Assembly (NCBI GenBank): GCA_036971475.1
Contig: JBAIZL010000001.1
Span: forward strand, 98,497,850-98,561,849
Source: Prosapia bicincta
Lineage: Eukaryota > Arthropoda > Insecta > Hemiptera > Cercopidae
Direction of reading: 5' to 3'
DNA length: 64,000 nucleotides
How positions within the stretch are numbered: position 1 is the stretch's first letter; every line of letters begins with the position of its first letter. The position numbers and the translations under genes were made by a program. The notes below the pieces were generated by a model, which was not told the DNA's origin, ran no database searches, and saw only the letters and a program-made list of their open reading frames with translations. This document shows positions 10,657 through 23,141 of this stretch, piece by piece.

Positions 10657-10701
10657 AATTGTTTAATTATTCTAATTGTTTAATCATTTTAATTGTTTAA
10701 T

Positions 10702-10746
10702 ATTCCTGATGATGTTGGTACTGTTAGCCAACGAAAAGCTTTGAAT
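10702..10746 (+). ncRNA. Hammerhead ribozyme-like motif (best core, + arm)
   Basis: Helix I ATTC (10702-10705) pairs with GAAT (10743-10746). Core CTGATGA is intact (10706-10712). One extra T follows, then helix II GTTGG (10714-10718) pairs with CCAAC (10728-10732). GAA (10733-10735) is followed by a minimal helix III AA-gc-TT, then T as the cleavage-site base. Apart from the extra T between core and helix II, all invariant hammerhead positions are present. Activity is not shown, and a two-base-pair helix III usually needs a dimer. Confidence 0.55.
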
Positions 10747-10798
10747 TGTAAATTCAATTATAATTCTTGTATTTGTGTTTTGACTTAGTTCTTTATAT

Positions 10799-10802
<4 letters not shown>

Positions 10803-10832
<30 letters not shown>

Positions 10833-10928
10833 CATTTTAAAAATTACATATTTAACCTCACTTTTATACACATTTTCTCTCTTTTAGAAACACACACACA
10901 TTTCCCTATTACTTCATACACACACTTC

Positions 10929-11009
<81 letters not shown>

Positions 11010-11069
11010 AACGCGCACACACACACACACACGCACGCACACACACACACACACAACGCACACAGCGCA

Positions 11070-11139
<70 letters not shown>
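10803..11139. repeat. Compound microsatellite block (TA)n, (CT)n, (CA)n
   Basis: (TA)n at 10803-10831, (CT)n with interruptions at about 10929-10985, then (CA)n with CG-containing interruptions to 11139. Apparent Cys-Val repeat proteins here are artefacts. Confidence 0.95.
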
Positions 11140-11140
<1 letters not shown>

Positions 11141-13869
11141 TAAAGGGTTTAAATTTAAGCGTTACAATGGAAATTTTAAATTTAAAAATTATAAAATTTT
11201 TATTTTCAGTTATAAACATAAATATATATATAGTGACATAAGCAGCTATTTCAAAGACACTTTATAAAGGAAATCCATTTTAGAGGTGGAAGTTTTTTTG
11301 TTATTTTTGATCTGAAGGAGATAAATGTAGTAAATGAAAAAGGAAAGAAAAGTCAAAATTCATGTAGAAAGCTCATCGACATTTGACAATGTACAGAAAG
11401 AAAATATATAAAGAACGTCAAGAACAAGGTAATCGCCAAAATTCAAGATTTAAAATTTACGGCCAGATTAAAATTTTTATACTAAACTGTAGAAATTTAA
11501 CAACCACCGGAAGCTGTGACGTACGTATGATTCTACGACACTTTCTAACAAGGTTGCTGATTAGATCAGAGCCATCAGGTGAGGTCCGAAGAAATGTAGA
11601 AGGTGCTGAATACCGAAGGGGAGAATAGTGAGTAAGTCTCCTGGAGACTCGGCAAACGGTGGACAACGCTCATCTGTGTGGTTTCTTTTATGGATATCTT
11701 TTGTGGATATAAAAGTGTTTAATTCTAACATCATGTGCTAAGTGCGTAAATAGGTGGTGGCAAAAGCTGTGCTATTCCCAGGCCTTTATTAGGGATTTGG
11801 GTCCCTAAAATTGGCTAAATTCAATCAAAATTATGTGCATTTCAAACAGGTGAAAAAAAGGTTTCCAATGTTTATAAACCGTAAATTGCTTTTAGACATA
11901 GGGACATTAAAATTCCCAAAAATAAATTTAAAAACTGTTAAATGCGAAAATAATAAAAAATTAAACATCAAGTTATCGAGAAACTATTTTAAAATAGGGA
12001 ATAAAATCAGTGAAACTCAATTAGAAAAGCAGGGATAAGAGCTGTAAACTTTTAAAAATTAATGTGGAACAAAGGAACGTGAACAAAGCAAACCAAGAAA
12101 GAAGAAGTTTTCACACAAAATCTGGGCAGCCCAAACTGTGGCATCTAACAAGGGTCCAGGAATCGGAACGAATTAAAAGGTAGTTGCTTTCTTCTTGTTC
12201 AAATCTAAAATTTTGTAAATTCAATATATTTTGGGGGAAATGAATATCCAAGTAATTCTTTTAATGTTTAAATTTAAAAAACATAATGAATAAACTCTGT
12301 TATAAAAATAATAGCTTTATTTATATTACAGGTAAAGAAAATGTATTAAAAGGGATGTTCACAAAGTATACCGAAATAAAATGAATATATAGATAAACAA
12401 CGATGTTCTTTGTAAACAAATAAAGGGGCCAAAAATAAATAAAAATTTGCCTAAGGGTTTTTATGTTACAGTAGTTATGATTAAGGAACTGTTGAGTTGG
12501 AATACTTAAATATAAAAATTAAAACATTAGCTAGTTTTAGATAGGAAAGGATATAAAAATTAACACAGCATAAATGGTTCCAAGTGAAGCTGGTTGGAAA
12601 TTAACATTGGACATATAATTTATGTTGAAGTAATTCTCAAATTTACAGAAAGTAAATAAATATTGTTCGAAAAGAAACAACATCAAATAAGCATATTTTA
12701 AATATTAATTGATAAACTTAAATAAGTATGATTTCTATATAAATATATTAATGCTGATTTTACAAATGGCGTGTTAATATTAGGATCAAAATATAATGTT
12801 TAAAATTAGGTAAATGTTCTGATGACATTAGTTGTCAATTTGGGTTATATTCTCGAGACAAATGTTGATTAACCTAGGTGAGGTTTATTTAGTGTTTTGA
12901 AATGTTTATTAAGTGAATTGCATATATTACAAATTGTTGTATGGTAATATGTGAGGGTTTTTCTTTCATAAATTGTTCTTTATATATAAGTAACGGGGGA
13001 AATGTTCGAAAGGTTTAACGCTAAATCGGGAAGTAAGTTTTTGTTAAATTGTTTCCTAAATATGTGGGTTTGTTTTGAACGGCAGGAAAACTTAAATATG
13101 CTTAGATTTGTATAAATTATAAATAATTATGTGTGAAAATATGGGGTATTGTTTTTTTTTTTTATTTTTGAATATGTGAAACATTCTGGCAAAATGTGAT
13201 TTACTTGCATAGGTGATATTTTTATTCTGAAATAATAAATGTTAATATGTTGCTATTAGGGATATTTTGTGTATTTTTATATAATTTAAATTTAACTGTA
13301 AAGCGTAAGTTTTTAGGATATAAATGTATGCATGAATTAAGTACATTTTTCAAAGGGTTATATTTAGAACCAAAGGGTTCAAAGGGTTAAAAGACATTAA
13401 AATATTCAAATAACTAATCTAAGGCAAAGTTATTAAGAAATAAATAATAAGTTCATTTTTAACTTTTATTGTGCTTTAGAAATTCTGTAAAACGTAAGAA
13501 GTTAAATTTTATAAAATTGATAAATCTGTGCAAAAGCGAAAATTGATATAAAATTTAAAAAAGTGTTTTAAACTAACTTGCAAATTGAGTTGAAATTTAT
13601 TTTAAACAATTTTCTTATACACTCCGACACCCTTTTCATTAGGCTGAGATGCAAAAAACGAATTCATTCCCCGGGAAACAGTACCCAAAAGGTACTCCAC
13701 GAGTGGTGTTTTTCAAAATAAAGCCCAGTCACTGATTCTCTAGCAGATTTTGGCAAGCGTTAGCACAGGGCTGACTTCCGTCGGCGATGCTTGTACATTT
13801 TTTTTTTTAACGGTGGGTACGGCCGTCGCAACACACACAAAACAAACACAAGCACCTTTTCATAATCAA
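11140..13869. other. AT-rich gene-free stretch
   Basis: No exon with coherent splice sites, RNA gene or identifiable transposon. A denser segment at about 11480-11680 has short open frames on both strands that I do not recognise. Presumably intron of, or upstream of, the GABA-B receptor gene. Confidence 0.4.
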
Positions 13870-14235
13870 GAGCTCTCTATAAATATTACGAACACTAGGG
13901 TATACTCGTACATTACAAAATAGATACAAAGTAACCAGATAGAATAGATTTTGTTTTACAGAAATAAAACTTTTCTAAAGTGAGCTAACGTTGACGAATG
14001 ACCTACATCTTAGCGTACGTTATTGCATACGAAGGACGCCATCTTTCATTTTACGCATCACTGGTTACCTAGTACAGTATTTATTAAACTTTATTTTTTT
14101 AATAAAAACGCAAATCTTTTCTAACCAGATAATTTGATAGATTTATTGCAATGTAGTATAACACAGTGCTGTATTTTATATCGAAACCTTGATTTTATAA
14201 ATTTTAAGATTTTTGAGTGACGTAATATATTTTGT
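13870..14235 (+). repeat. Diverged dispersed repeat, copy 1
   Basis: Shares ordered blocks with 21395-21720 in the same orientation: a gccatctttcattttacgca-type block, a ctggtta block, an aaccagat/gccagat block and cgaaaccttgattttata versus gaaaccttggttgtata. Family unknown, clearly old. Confidence 0.5.
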
Positions 14236-15227
14236 AAAAAAATTTTATGTTGGAGCGTAAGTGTCAAATTGTATTATTTTCATTGTGTTGTGGAACAGAA
14301 TCCACTGAAACCCTATTAAAATTAGAAAGATACCTGGAAGTCGGTAGTTGTGAGAACATCTATAAACGAGTGTCAGCGGTTCAAGGGCGGTTTAAGGTTC
14401 CTGCACGATCTTTCGTTGGAGTTTTCCTAACAGGGTTTCTTTCTTGGCAGTTTTTTTCATCCCGCCCTTACGCGACACTCACCGTTCTGTTTTGTTTCAA
14501 TATCTCCTGATTTTCCATGGAAAGAGATTATCATCTTGGCACATGGACAGTCTTTCTGAATCCTTCACGCGAGTTAGGGGTATTAACCGCATGCGCATGT
14601 GAGACAGGCAGCTCGCGAGAGGTTGGCTGCCACGAGGGCTGAGCGGGCTTTGGTGGCTCAGACCCGGGTGAGGAAATAAAGGGCGGTAAGAAACGTAGTA
14701 ACTTTTCCGAACGGGTGTTATGAAAATCGTCAGTTTCTATCTGGGCGCCTTAAATCTTTCCATCACTTTTTCGTCTTTCGTAGACAAAATGCCTTTCATA
14801 TTTTAATCCCATTATGATAGTTCAACCAATAAGGACATCTAATATCTGACAGTATATTTTTGATTAACCACATTAAAATCTTTCTAAACAACTATGAAGA
14901 GCGCAAAAGTCTTCCAAAGAAAGTAATATGTAAATCCTCAGTATAGAATCATGAGGGTATAGACCGTTTCTTGGCACATAAACTTTAACAAAACACCATT
15001 CCTCACTCAAAACCAAACTTATATAATTAGGTCACTTATTAACTACTTTAAAGTTTGTCAAGATTATCCTCTAGTTAAACTAAAACAACTTACGACCTTA
15101 ATCGTAAAAAATACGAAAGATATTTAGTCCGTAATAAATGACATTTAAGCGCACAATTGAAAGCAATAAGTGTACTTGCGTTTTCTCTTATGCGTTTGTC
15201 TCTAATGTGTGAAATGTCATGTTCCAG
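14236..15227. other. Intronic stretch with a CpG-rich patch
   Basis: 14380-14740 is GC-richer and contains gcatgcgcatg at about 14590, similar to an NRF1-type palindrome. The open frame at about 14247-14510 is unrecognised and lacks coding hallmarks. The rest shows nothing. The 3' end serves as intron before the GABA-B exon, with acceptor gttccag ending at 15227. Confidence 0.4.
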
Positions 15228-15503
15228 GCACGTCAAGATCCCCGCCCTGAACGACTCGCAGTACATAGGCATGAGCGTGTACAGCGTGGTAATCACCAGC
15301 GTGCTAGTAGTGGTGCTGGCCAACTTAATCTCCGAGCGGGCCACTCTTGCTTTCCTCACCATCACCGTACTGATTCTTGTGTCTACCACGTCTTCGCTTT
15401 GTCTGCTCTTCTTGCCCAAGATCCACGCCATTGTGGCGCACAAAGACAATACGGACCCGATCGTGCGAAGTATGGGGCTCAAGATAGAGTTCAATACAAG
15501 GAG
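15228..15503 (+). CDS. GABA-B-R2: GABA-B receptor subunit 2, TM6-TM7 exon (internal, partial gene)
   Basis: Exon after acceptor gttccag, ending at donor AG|GTGATT. It is entered and left in phase 2. It encodes HVKIPALNDSQYIGMSVYSV followed by two hydrophobic helices (TM6 and TM7 of a class C GPCR), then the juxtamembrane LFLPKIHAI and SMGLKIEFNTR motifs. These are characteristic of insect GABA-B subunit 2, the Gi/o-coupling partner of the GABA-binding subunit 1 at the plasma membrane. The next exon at 17413 completes the split arginine codon and continues directly into the coiled coil. Upstream exons for the Venus-flytrap domain and TM1-5 are not found in the window. Base composition is much GC-richer than the flanks, as expected for an exon. 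Confidence 0.88.
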
Positions 15504-16115
15504 GTGATTGATTGTTACCATTATTATTTTTAATAGTAGATATCATTACTGTAACATGAGACATGGCAGGTGAACTGTAGAGGAGGTAGGCGAAAGTCAA
15601 TTGTAGCTAAGGTTTTGGGTTACGATGAGATGAGATGGGGTGAAATGGGTTGAAATGGTTTAATATGGGGGATGGAATGGGATTATTAACGTAGTCGAAT
15701 GAGATAGAATGAAATGCATAGGAAAAGACAAAGATAGATTGATAAGATGGGAGGATGATGTAGATTTGATAATACAGGATAAGATAGGGTAGGACGGATA
15801 TGGTCAGATAGGAAGTGATTCGGATTTGATTATGAGGTTGAATGATATGGGACGAAATTTATGGGTAGATATATGAAACAAGACGTAAATCTTGAATCAC
15901 GTAGGATTTTGTTTTTGATGAGTAATGAACGCAATAAAAAGACGTTTTATCTAATTACTAATTTATATTTTATATCTATACAATCACGTATAAAATAATT
16001 ATTAATTTTCATCTTCAAATTAAACAATTATAATTCGCTATGAACATTTATCATGTCGTAAATTAATAACAATTTCATACCCTTGGCCAAAAATTAAAAA
16101 AAACAGTCCCACAGC

Positions 16116-16159
16116 CTTTGTGTACATTTTGCTAACACAATTTAGCATCATCAGAAGGT
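16116..16159 (-). ncRNA. Degenerate hammerhead-like relic
   Basis: On the - strand: helix I CCTT/AAGG, intact CTGATGA core, the extra T, helix II GCTAA/TTAGC. The GAA is replaced by AAA, so the fold should be inactive. There is no foldback partner and no (TA)n tract here. Confidence 0.35.
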
Positions 16160-16490
16160 TACAAAGGGTTTAGAATTGTTAATTATAATTTACGCTGTGC
16201 TCTGTAATTGATTTTGTATGTAGTAAAAACGCCTTACTTCAAAAAAAAAGGAAATGAGAACGGTCATTTTGGAAGATATCTCCGTTTGCCAACTCGAATC
16301 GAAATCATTCTCTTTCATTTGCAGAAAAATTAAGTATTGCCATGAGAAGGTGTATACCTTTTCAGGCGGCTGCGTGCAGTCTTTCCTGACCAAGTAAACA
16401 TTCTCAGGTGCGGGTTTTAGATAGGCCAGACCGAGGATTGATAATGTTTGATTTCACTACTTGCACTAATCATATGGGGAAATCCTGACG

Positions 16491-17040
16491 TTCGAAAGGC
16501 TCTACTTCGGTAGTTCTGGAAGAGCGGGCGAAACCGCCATGAAACTCTATAGAATCTGGTCTCTTCACAGTGTAACCGGTTCAGGTTTTACTGTAAGGCC
16601 CTTCAGTTCTTACATACTGGTATCATGGGTCTTGGTAACAAGTTAGTGTTTCAGGTTAGATTCGTGGGGCCAGATGGGTTAATAAGCATCGGTGGTCCCC
16701 CATAGAATGCGTTTCAGTGTGAAGCCCGTCGAGAACCCTGTGAGGCACTATTAGTCACTATCAAATCAATCAAAACCTCAACATATGTTAGAAAGGTTCT
16801 ATTTCGGCGGTTCTTGAAGAGCGAATTAACACTTAGTATTTAAATGGAGACTCGTCACTTACAAGGGTTAGGCCGGTGTCTAGTCCAAGTCTTATAGTAA
16901 GAGTTTCGGGCTCGTACATACTGGTACCATAGGTCGTGACACCAAGGCCTGCGATTTGGTTGGCCATTGTCCCGCACTCCGAGGTGCCATAAAATTGAGT
17001 TTGGAGGAGTTGGTTCACGGAGTTTTAGTGGTTCTCACAA
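16491..17040. repeat. Diverged tandem duplication, ~300-bp period
   Basis: Copy 1 begins ttcgaaaggctctacttcgg and copy 2 gttagaaaggttctatttcgg, about 297 bases apart. Later anchors such as tacatactggta recur about 304 bases apart (16611 and 16915). GC content is higher than surrounding intron. Identity of the unit unknown. Confidence 0.6.
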
Positions 17041-17412
17041 GATTTTTTTTGGTTGAGAATCGTAAAGACCCAAAGTGAACAACTCGTTTAGTCGCAAATT
17101 GCACATGATTTAACTGCTTACATTTGATGTTAGATGTGTACAGCATAGAAAAATTTCTCTTCAATATGAATTTTTATAGCTTTTTTATCTTATATTTGGT
17201 CAATAGAAACTTTTGAACTTAAAATAATGTGGAAAAGAAAAAAAAGAAATATTTTTTTCATATCGAGTTATTGGTAAAAGGTTACCAGTTTTACAGTTTT
17301 TACTGAATTTTAGAAATAAATTTTTCTCATTATTGTAAATCTTGTTTCACTGAAGTCTTATCAAAATCCCGAATACTTTGAAATACTTGTTACAATGAAA
17401 CCTTTTGTACAG

Positions 17413-17581
17413 ATTCCTGATGGACGACAGGCGCGAGGTTTACTACCGGGTAGAAGTACAAAACCGTGTCTACCACCGAGAGATCCTCGCGCTGGACAAC
17501 GAGATTGCACGTCTAGAGAAGGCCTTGCTTAGCGACACTTCCACCGTCTCCAGTTCACACTCTTCTGTGGGATCAAGGAAG
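17413..17581 (+). CDS. GABA-B-R2: GABA-B receptor subunit 2, C-terminal coiled-coil exon
   Basis: Starts in phase 2 after acceptor ttgtacag, joining AG|A to make Arg, and ends in phase 0 before GTAAAG. The product reads DDRREVYYRVEVQNRVYHRE and then a heptad-patterned LALDNEIARLEKALL segment: the coiled coil through which GABA-B subunits heterodimerise and mask the ER-retention signal. A Ser/Thr-rich linker follows (SDTSTVSSSHSSVGSRK). Two downstream exons (27192 and 30769) both start in phase 0 and could follow this one. Confidence 0.88.
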
Positions 17582-18539
17582 GTAAAGTATTGCCCAGTCT
17601 GTAGCTCCTGCTAACGCTTCTGTCGCTTGCCTCCGTGCTTTTTTATCTGTGTTGTTTTGTTTTTTTACTCTTTGTATTTGATGTTACAAGACCAAAAATC
17701 CAGGATGTTGTGGAACTACCAACGAAATGTAACTTCAAATAATTATATTTACGAAATAAAATTATGTAAGTTATTTGAGACCTTAATAAAAACCTGACAT
17801 AACTTTATAAACGTCTGTAATAATCTACTATTTCTTATTAATTTTATATTCTAATATTCTAAACTATAGTAGTGAAATAAAACTCATACAATACAAACTT
17901 ATACATTATTAATCCTTAAATGTTTAAATTAAAGTTATTATTTGTAGTTTTTAAATTGTGTTAGATAAGTCCTAGTAAATGAGTTTAAGTTATTAACGAA
18001 TCAGTAAACAACTATGTTTATCTTTAAAGTATTAGGAAATATTATAATTATCCTTTAACATAATCTTTATTTTAAAACTCAGGAAGTAACATGATTTAAA
18101 ATAGTAAAAACTGCTGTTATAAGAAATCCTACGCTATCAGAAAATTTAAGAAAGTATGCGATATTTTTTAGTATATAGGAAATTTCATTTGAAAATGATT
18201 TACCACAACCTCCAATCAATGTCAAAGTAAAGACGAAAACAGCTTTTAGTATTTTGCCATGACATTTTCGTGACAAAAATAGTTTCTCTCAGGATTTGCC
18301 CTTAAGGATGACGTAACGCTAAACCGATTTACTCTCATGTAAAGTATTTTTATATTTATCGGGAGTGTCGATATGGTCGCTGTATCAGTAATAGACGATG
18401 GCACTTGTAAAATAAAGTTTTCTGATATGCAAATACTTTTAATATCTCTTAAACAATCTTGTATGAATTTTAAAAGTTTTGAACTACAATAATAATATAT
18501 AATTATATATTTTTTTTAATATTTTGTATTTTGTGTTTT
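17582..18539 (+). other. Start of a long GABA-B-R2 intron, no feature
   Basis: AT-rich intron sequence after the GTAAAG donor. No further exon recognised. The intron continues to 27191. Confidence 0.6.
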
Positions 18540-19170
18540 TTTAAATTCATTCTATTAACTCACACTCTCCTTATATATCTTTTGAAAAAATTTTTAATCG
18601 TTAATAAAATATGTTTTTATTCACCCAATCAAATTCAAAACATCTTTTTACAACCTGCAGGTGTGATAATTATTCTTATTACAGTTTTGCAAATATTTAT
18701 TCATTAATTTATATTTTAAAAAGCTGATGGTTCAATCTGATTCGAACTAAGCAAGCATATATTTGAAATCCAGGACTTTGGCACTGAGCCAACTTTTCCA
18801 TTGCTAGATATCTATTACTTAAAGATGTATATGAAATTATAAAAGAAAGGTTCCTTGTAATAACAAAGCAATAAAAGAATAGATAAAATGAGATATTATA
18901 GATCACCATCAGGTCCATAAATTAGTAAAGGAAAAAATCAAATAATTAGTAATAAACAAAAATAATAGTGTAACACCATATACTTTATAGAGAGGGAAAC
19001 GGAAAACTGCAAGGAAATTCACTTTCTATTTTGGCGCTTAATACAGTGATTCTACCATATGTATATGCATATTTATATTACAGTAATTGTAATTATTTAA
19101 TAAAAAAAAATTAAAATAAAATTTTCCTTTGTTGATTTCAGTAGGAATACAATTTAATTTTTACTTTCCA
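18540..19170 (-). repeat. Dispersed repeat with tRNA-like pol III boxes, copy 1
   Basis: Shows ordered similarity over ~600 bases to 47790-48510. On the - strand it contains TTGGCTCAGTGCC (A-box-like, about 18784-18796) and AGTTCGAATC (B-box-like, about 18739-18748), spaced as in a tRNA. This suggests a tRNA-derived SINE embedded in or fused to a longer repeat. It sits in the GABA-B-R2 intron. Confidence 0.5.
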
Positions 19171-21394
19171 ATACGACTACGTTACTTTGGCAGCAATGAC
19201 TAATGCCTCTCCTCGTTACATCTCACAGATGCAAAGTTTAGTGGGAGTCTGCAAATAAATGTCTTTGTATTTTGTTTTAAATGTTATTATTCTTACGAAG
19301 AAAATTAATTTACGTTGATTAATTTACCCTTTAATCGTAAAATATTTTAAAATAGAGTAAGTTACATGTCAAAATGCTAAAAATCTAAAAATTTTAGTAA
19401 AAAAAGTAAATTTAGTACAAACCATTTCCTTTAAATCTACCTTTTGGATATTTCGTGAAATCATTGTGTCGGATTGCCGTCGTAGATTAAATTTTAAAAT
19501 ATTTCTGGAAGATTAATTCGAATCATTATTAGTGTATTCATTCGCTGGGTTTAAAACATTCATGTATAGTGTGGTTTATAATTGCCATTGCTCTTCGGAC
19601 TTCAAATTTACTAGAAATTATTTTAAGTTCACGTTTTCTTCAAACACTTACTATTGGTTACATTAAATAACGAAATACTTCGTTGCGTTCAGGGATTCTG
19701 ACTATATCACTAAAGAGATATCTAGCCTTGCTCATAATTCAATATATTTATCAAGTTATTACAAATTTACGATACATATTTATTAACCACTACGATGAAT
19801 TCCAAATACTCTTCTAATTTTAATTCTATTATAGGTACTAACACAACAATTAATGCTTTTTTTACAGTACACTTCAATATTTATTTTAGTAAATGGTTTT
19901 TACAAGAATTTCATTATATTTTCTCCAATGTCTTTATGAGTAAATTTTGTGTTTTCCTGAGTTTTAAAAATATTCGAAAATAAAAAGAATTGGGCAAAAT
20001 TTAAATATAATTACCGTTTTAACAGTTATTTTTTATGTCAATACAGAGACCGACGTTGCTTTGTTGGAGAGAATAAACCTACAGGGGTTAATTAATTTAT
20101 AAAACTTCGTATATGGCCTATTGCGGATTACCTTTCATATATACGGTTTATTGATCCAATGCTCGTCCCTAGATGGATATTAAATAATAATTATATTATC
20201 ATCTAGGGTATCATATTATTCAGAATTTCAAATCTCGTAGGTAGCTTTTAGAAGACTTATACAAAACACAATATTTTAGTTACTTCAGGGAAGAAGAGTT
20301 ACACGTTGTTTTGTCTCTGTTCTCGTGCTGGTGATACGGGTTAGTTAAAAAAATAGGTAAAACTCGAAAAGTACGGAAGTTAATACTTTAAAAGAAGTTA
20401 ATTATTTAAAAAAATACAGTTTAATAGCTATGCTAATTATAGGAATAATTTAGTTGCAAAATTGAGAAAAATTAATATCAGTGAAGAATGTTAAATTCGA
20501 TGATAAATTTGGTGCTTCTCCACTCAGTTGTGTAAGAACAGAAAATATTCCTGCCCTTTCAAGTGAAGGTTACTCAAAGTAAAAAAAAACTCCAGGAGTA
20601 CCAACATACAGTAAATAACGATTTAATGAAGTCCAAAGTAAAATTAAATTCCGTTTAACTGTAAATGGTAGTGTATCAAAATTATTTTAATTAAGGTAAA
20701 AAAGGGCATACTTGCAGATCATTGAATAACAGTGAAAAAATTACTAACAATCTATAAAAATGAGCAGAAGTGAAAACATTGGAAAAAATCAAACAGATGT
20801 AAAAATTGAAAAAAGTATTTTTACCAAAATTTTGGTATCGAAGTTGTTGGGTATCGATTTTAGGTATCGTATTACGGTCTATGCAGTTAAGTGAAATTAA
20901 TTATTTATGAGTGCCAACATCGTGGAAAGAAAAGTCTCCGCTTCTAGATTTCACCACACACAGGTAATTTTTTTATGATACTTCCTGTGATGCACTGAAC
21001 GCTTTTGCATGAAAGCTGTTGCAAACTTTGAATGTTTACCTTACAATGACAAATATTGTTGTGTTGTTAGAAAGCACAAATATTATTGTGTAGTTAGTTA
21101 GAAAGCTATCGATTTATAAGGATAAACTGTTCGTTTTCCTGAATGTTTACCTGAGATATCCATACATTTCTACATAGATTTTAATAAGATTTCTACAATA
21201 CTATAAACAGGTTCTGCGATATTCCAGTAATCTATTTATACTTGAAGAATTTTCGTACGTAAACAATATTGAAATAAAAAATTGCACCTGGGTGTGTAGG
21301 AAGTTCTACGTAATAAAACTTGGAGCGACGCTCCAAAAACTATTAATATTTAAAGAGAGCAAAATTATTTCACTTTAAAACTTATTTACTTCAA
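19171..21394. other. Intronic AT-rich stretch, nothing recognised
   Basis: No exon, RNA gene or identifiable element. Short open frames carry no family signature. Confidence 0.4.
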
Positions 21395-21720
21395 GTCTCT
21401 TTACAACAGTACACCTTATACTACACTAGAATATACTGTAACTATAAGGTATCTAGTTACGATAGATTTTAGTTACAACAAACAAACAAAATAAGGTCTC
21501 TTACGTAAACTAACCGGTTTGGTAGCGAATCGAACTTCAACTTGTGTAGGCCCTACGTTAAGCTGTAGACCATCTTTCACTTCACTTATCAACTGGTTAA
21601 CTTTCGTTTGCAAATTTTTTTATAAAATCTATCCCAGCCAGATTTATATTGTAATATAACAGTGTTCTGATTTTTAAAGAAACCTTGGTTGTATAAAAAT
21701 TTACATGTGTTGTAAAGGGG
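21395..21720 (+). repeat. Diverged dispersed repeat, copy 2
   Basis: Partner of 13870-14235 in the same orientation (gaccatctttcacttcactt, ctggttaac, gccagattt, gaaaccttggttgtata). Both copies lie in the GABA-B-R2 region. Confidence 0.5.
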
Positions 21721-23097
21721 ATTAAATGTGTTGATAAATAACAGGGGCGGCTGATGCTTAAAACTTAAGGGGGTTGCAGATCGTAAACTGTTAGTTTTTT
21801 TAAGGTAAAGAAATCGTAACTATAAAAACTTTAAGGGCTGTTACAAGAAAAATAGATAAACATTGCTTAATACTTTGTGATTTATTCTATTGAAGGAAAT
21901 ATATTGGCATTCTTTATTTTATTTTTACTTATTTAAGGCACCGGATCTCAAGTCATGGCTTTATTTATTAACAAACCTATCTTAAATCATTCTTAACTAT
22001 GAGGATGAACAAACTCAGAGCAGAACAGAGATGCGTCTCTTCGGACGGACACCACCGAAGTTGTAACTTGTCTGCAACCTAATAGATCCTTACGGCGCTA
22101 TCTATCTGTTTCAGGCTGTCTGGACCTTCCAATGGTTTTTCTCCATTGGTAGTGTCGTCACTGGGTGTTACAGGTTTTTCTGCAACCAGGCCGTAAGAGA
22201 CTGTCTGCGACTGAGTGGACAGATACGGTCGCTCGTAACAATGTATATAAATCTTACATATTAGATAAATTTATTTATTTTTTGTTTGCTATTGATCTCT
22301 GGTTTGGGGTTTGCGAGACCATCTAAACTGCCCACGAGCCGCCACTGATAAATATTACACACAACATACCTCTAAACACAAATATTTTTACTCTCCTGGA
22401 TCTGGGATATGGGCTTGCACTTCTCTACCCTTTATCCTGCCCGATGTATGTGTGCCCGAACATATGAACATATGGGCTTCTAGGGCTAGGGGTGGCTCAA
22501 TATTTTTTCGTTGCCCAAAATCGAGGAAACACATTTTTTTATACTCTTGTGAATGTGTAACAAATAGACATTTCACACGGCGCTGTATTTTAAACTACGG
22601 TAAGGTTTGTGAGTTCTTAAACTTGCTATTTTCTAAAATGTTTTCGAATTATCTAAAGAAATTTTGCTTCATGTAATTGCAACTCTCAAGATGATAAAAC
22701 AAGTCTTTTTTGGCCATACATAAAGTTTAAATGGTTTTAAGATTGAAGCAGTGACGAAACATTTGATGTTTGTTCACAGAAAGATAGGGATGTATTATTT
22801 TGTAAAAATAAAGTTATTTATCCATACATGTAGAGATTTTGTTAGTTTTTGTCTTTCACATTACTGTTTAAATAAATAATACAGTAATATCAATCTTTTA
22901 AACTTTCATTAAGTATTATTATTGGGTTATTTTCTTGAACAGAATGAATTCTGTTTTGGAAATGTAGAACTTTTCTGCAGGAACATTTTTCGAAATAAGA
23001 CTTGAATAATAAGTAAACCTTATATGTGAGCTAGCTTGTGAGATAAGGTGATAAGTAAATAAATAGTAGTCCTCAACTCACAATTATAATCACTTTA
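21721..23097. other. Intronic stretch, two unidentified GC-richer patches
   Basis: About 22010-22250 and 22310-22580 are GC-richer. The second has an open frame of ~120 codons on + that begins without a convincing start and matches no family I know. Possibly old transposon remains. Confidence 0.35.
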
Positions 23098-23141
23098 ATA
23101 ACATACGCGTTTCGATGACATGTCATCAACATCAGTGATAC
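23098..23141 (-). ncRNA. Hammerhead-like motif
   Basis: On the - strand: helix I GTATCA/TGTTAT (one mismatch), core CTGATGT (last core A changed to T), extra T, helix II GATGA-catg-TCATC, GAA, helix III AC-gc-GT and A at the cleavage position. Flanks resemble the motifs at 33912 and 60243 (…gtgattataattgtgagtt). Single copy, not a foldback. Confidence 0.4.

Larger units (their letters stand above)
10566..10794. repeat. Foldback element with two hammerhead-like motifs, inside (TA)n
   Basis: Two ~95-bp arms (about 10566-10657 and 10700-10794) are near-perfect inverted copies around a short AT-rich centre that repeats attgtttaat. (TA)n tracts bound both sides. Each arm carries one hammerhead-like fold, - strand at 10612-10656 and + strand at 10702-10746. 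The arrangement matches inverted, 5'-truncated Penelope-like copies, but no protein-coding part is present here. Confidence 0.8.
15504..17412 (+). other. GABA-B-R2 intron (1.9 kb) with degraded repeats
   Basis: Bounded by donor GTGATT and acceptor ttgtacag. Contains a degenerate hammerhead-like site (16116-16159) and a diverged ~300-bp tandem duplication (16491-17040). The stretch 15560-15860 is unusually rich in gatgagatgggg-like G/A motifs without a clean repeat unit. Confidence 0.8.

Noticed and set aside
10844..11219. Cys-Val and Arg-Glu repeat 'proteins' on the - strand
   Set aside because: Translations of (CA)n and (CT)n microsatellites.
15325..15600. - strand frames over the GABA-B exon
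   Set aside because: Shadows of the + strand TM6-TM7 exon, which has proper splice sites and homology.
18739..18796. A functional tRNA gene
   Set aside because: A- and B-box-like sequences occur, but no acceptor stem or cloverleaf can be drawn and the region is part of a dispersed repeat.
22311..22676. 121-codon + strand frame
   Set aside because: No recognisable motif, doubtful start, no splice-supported context.
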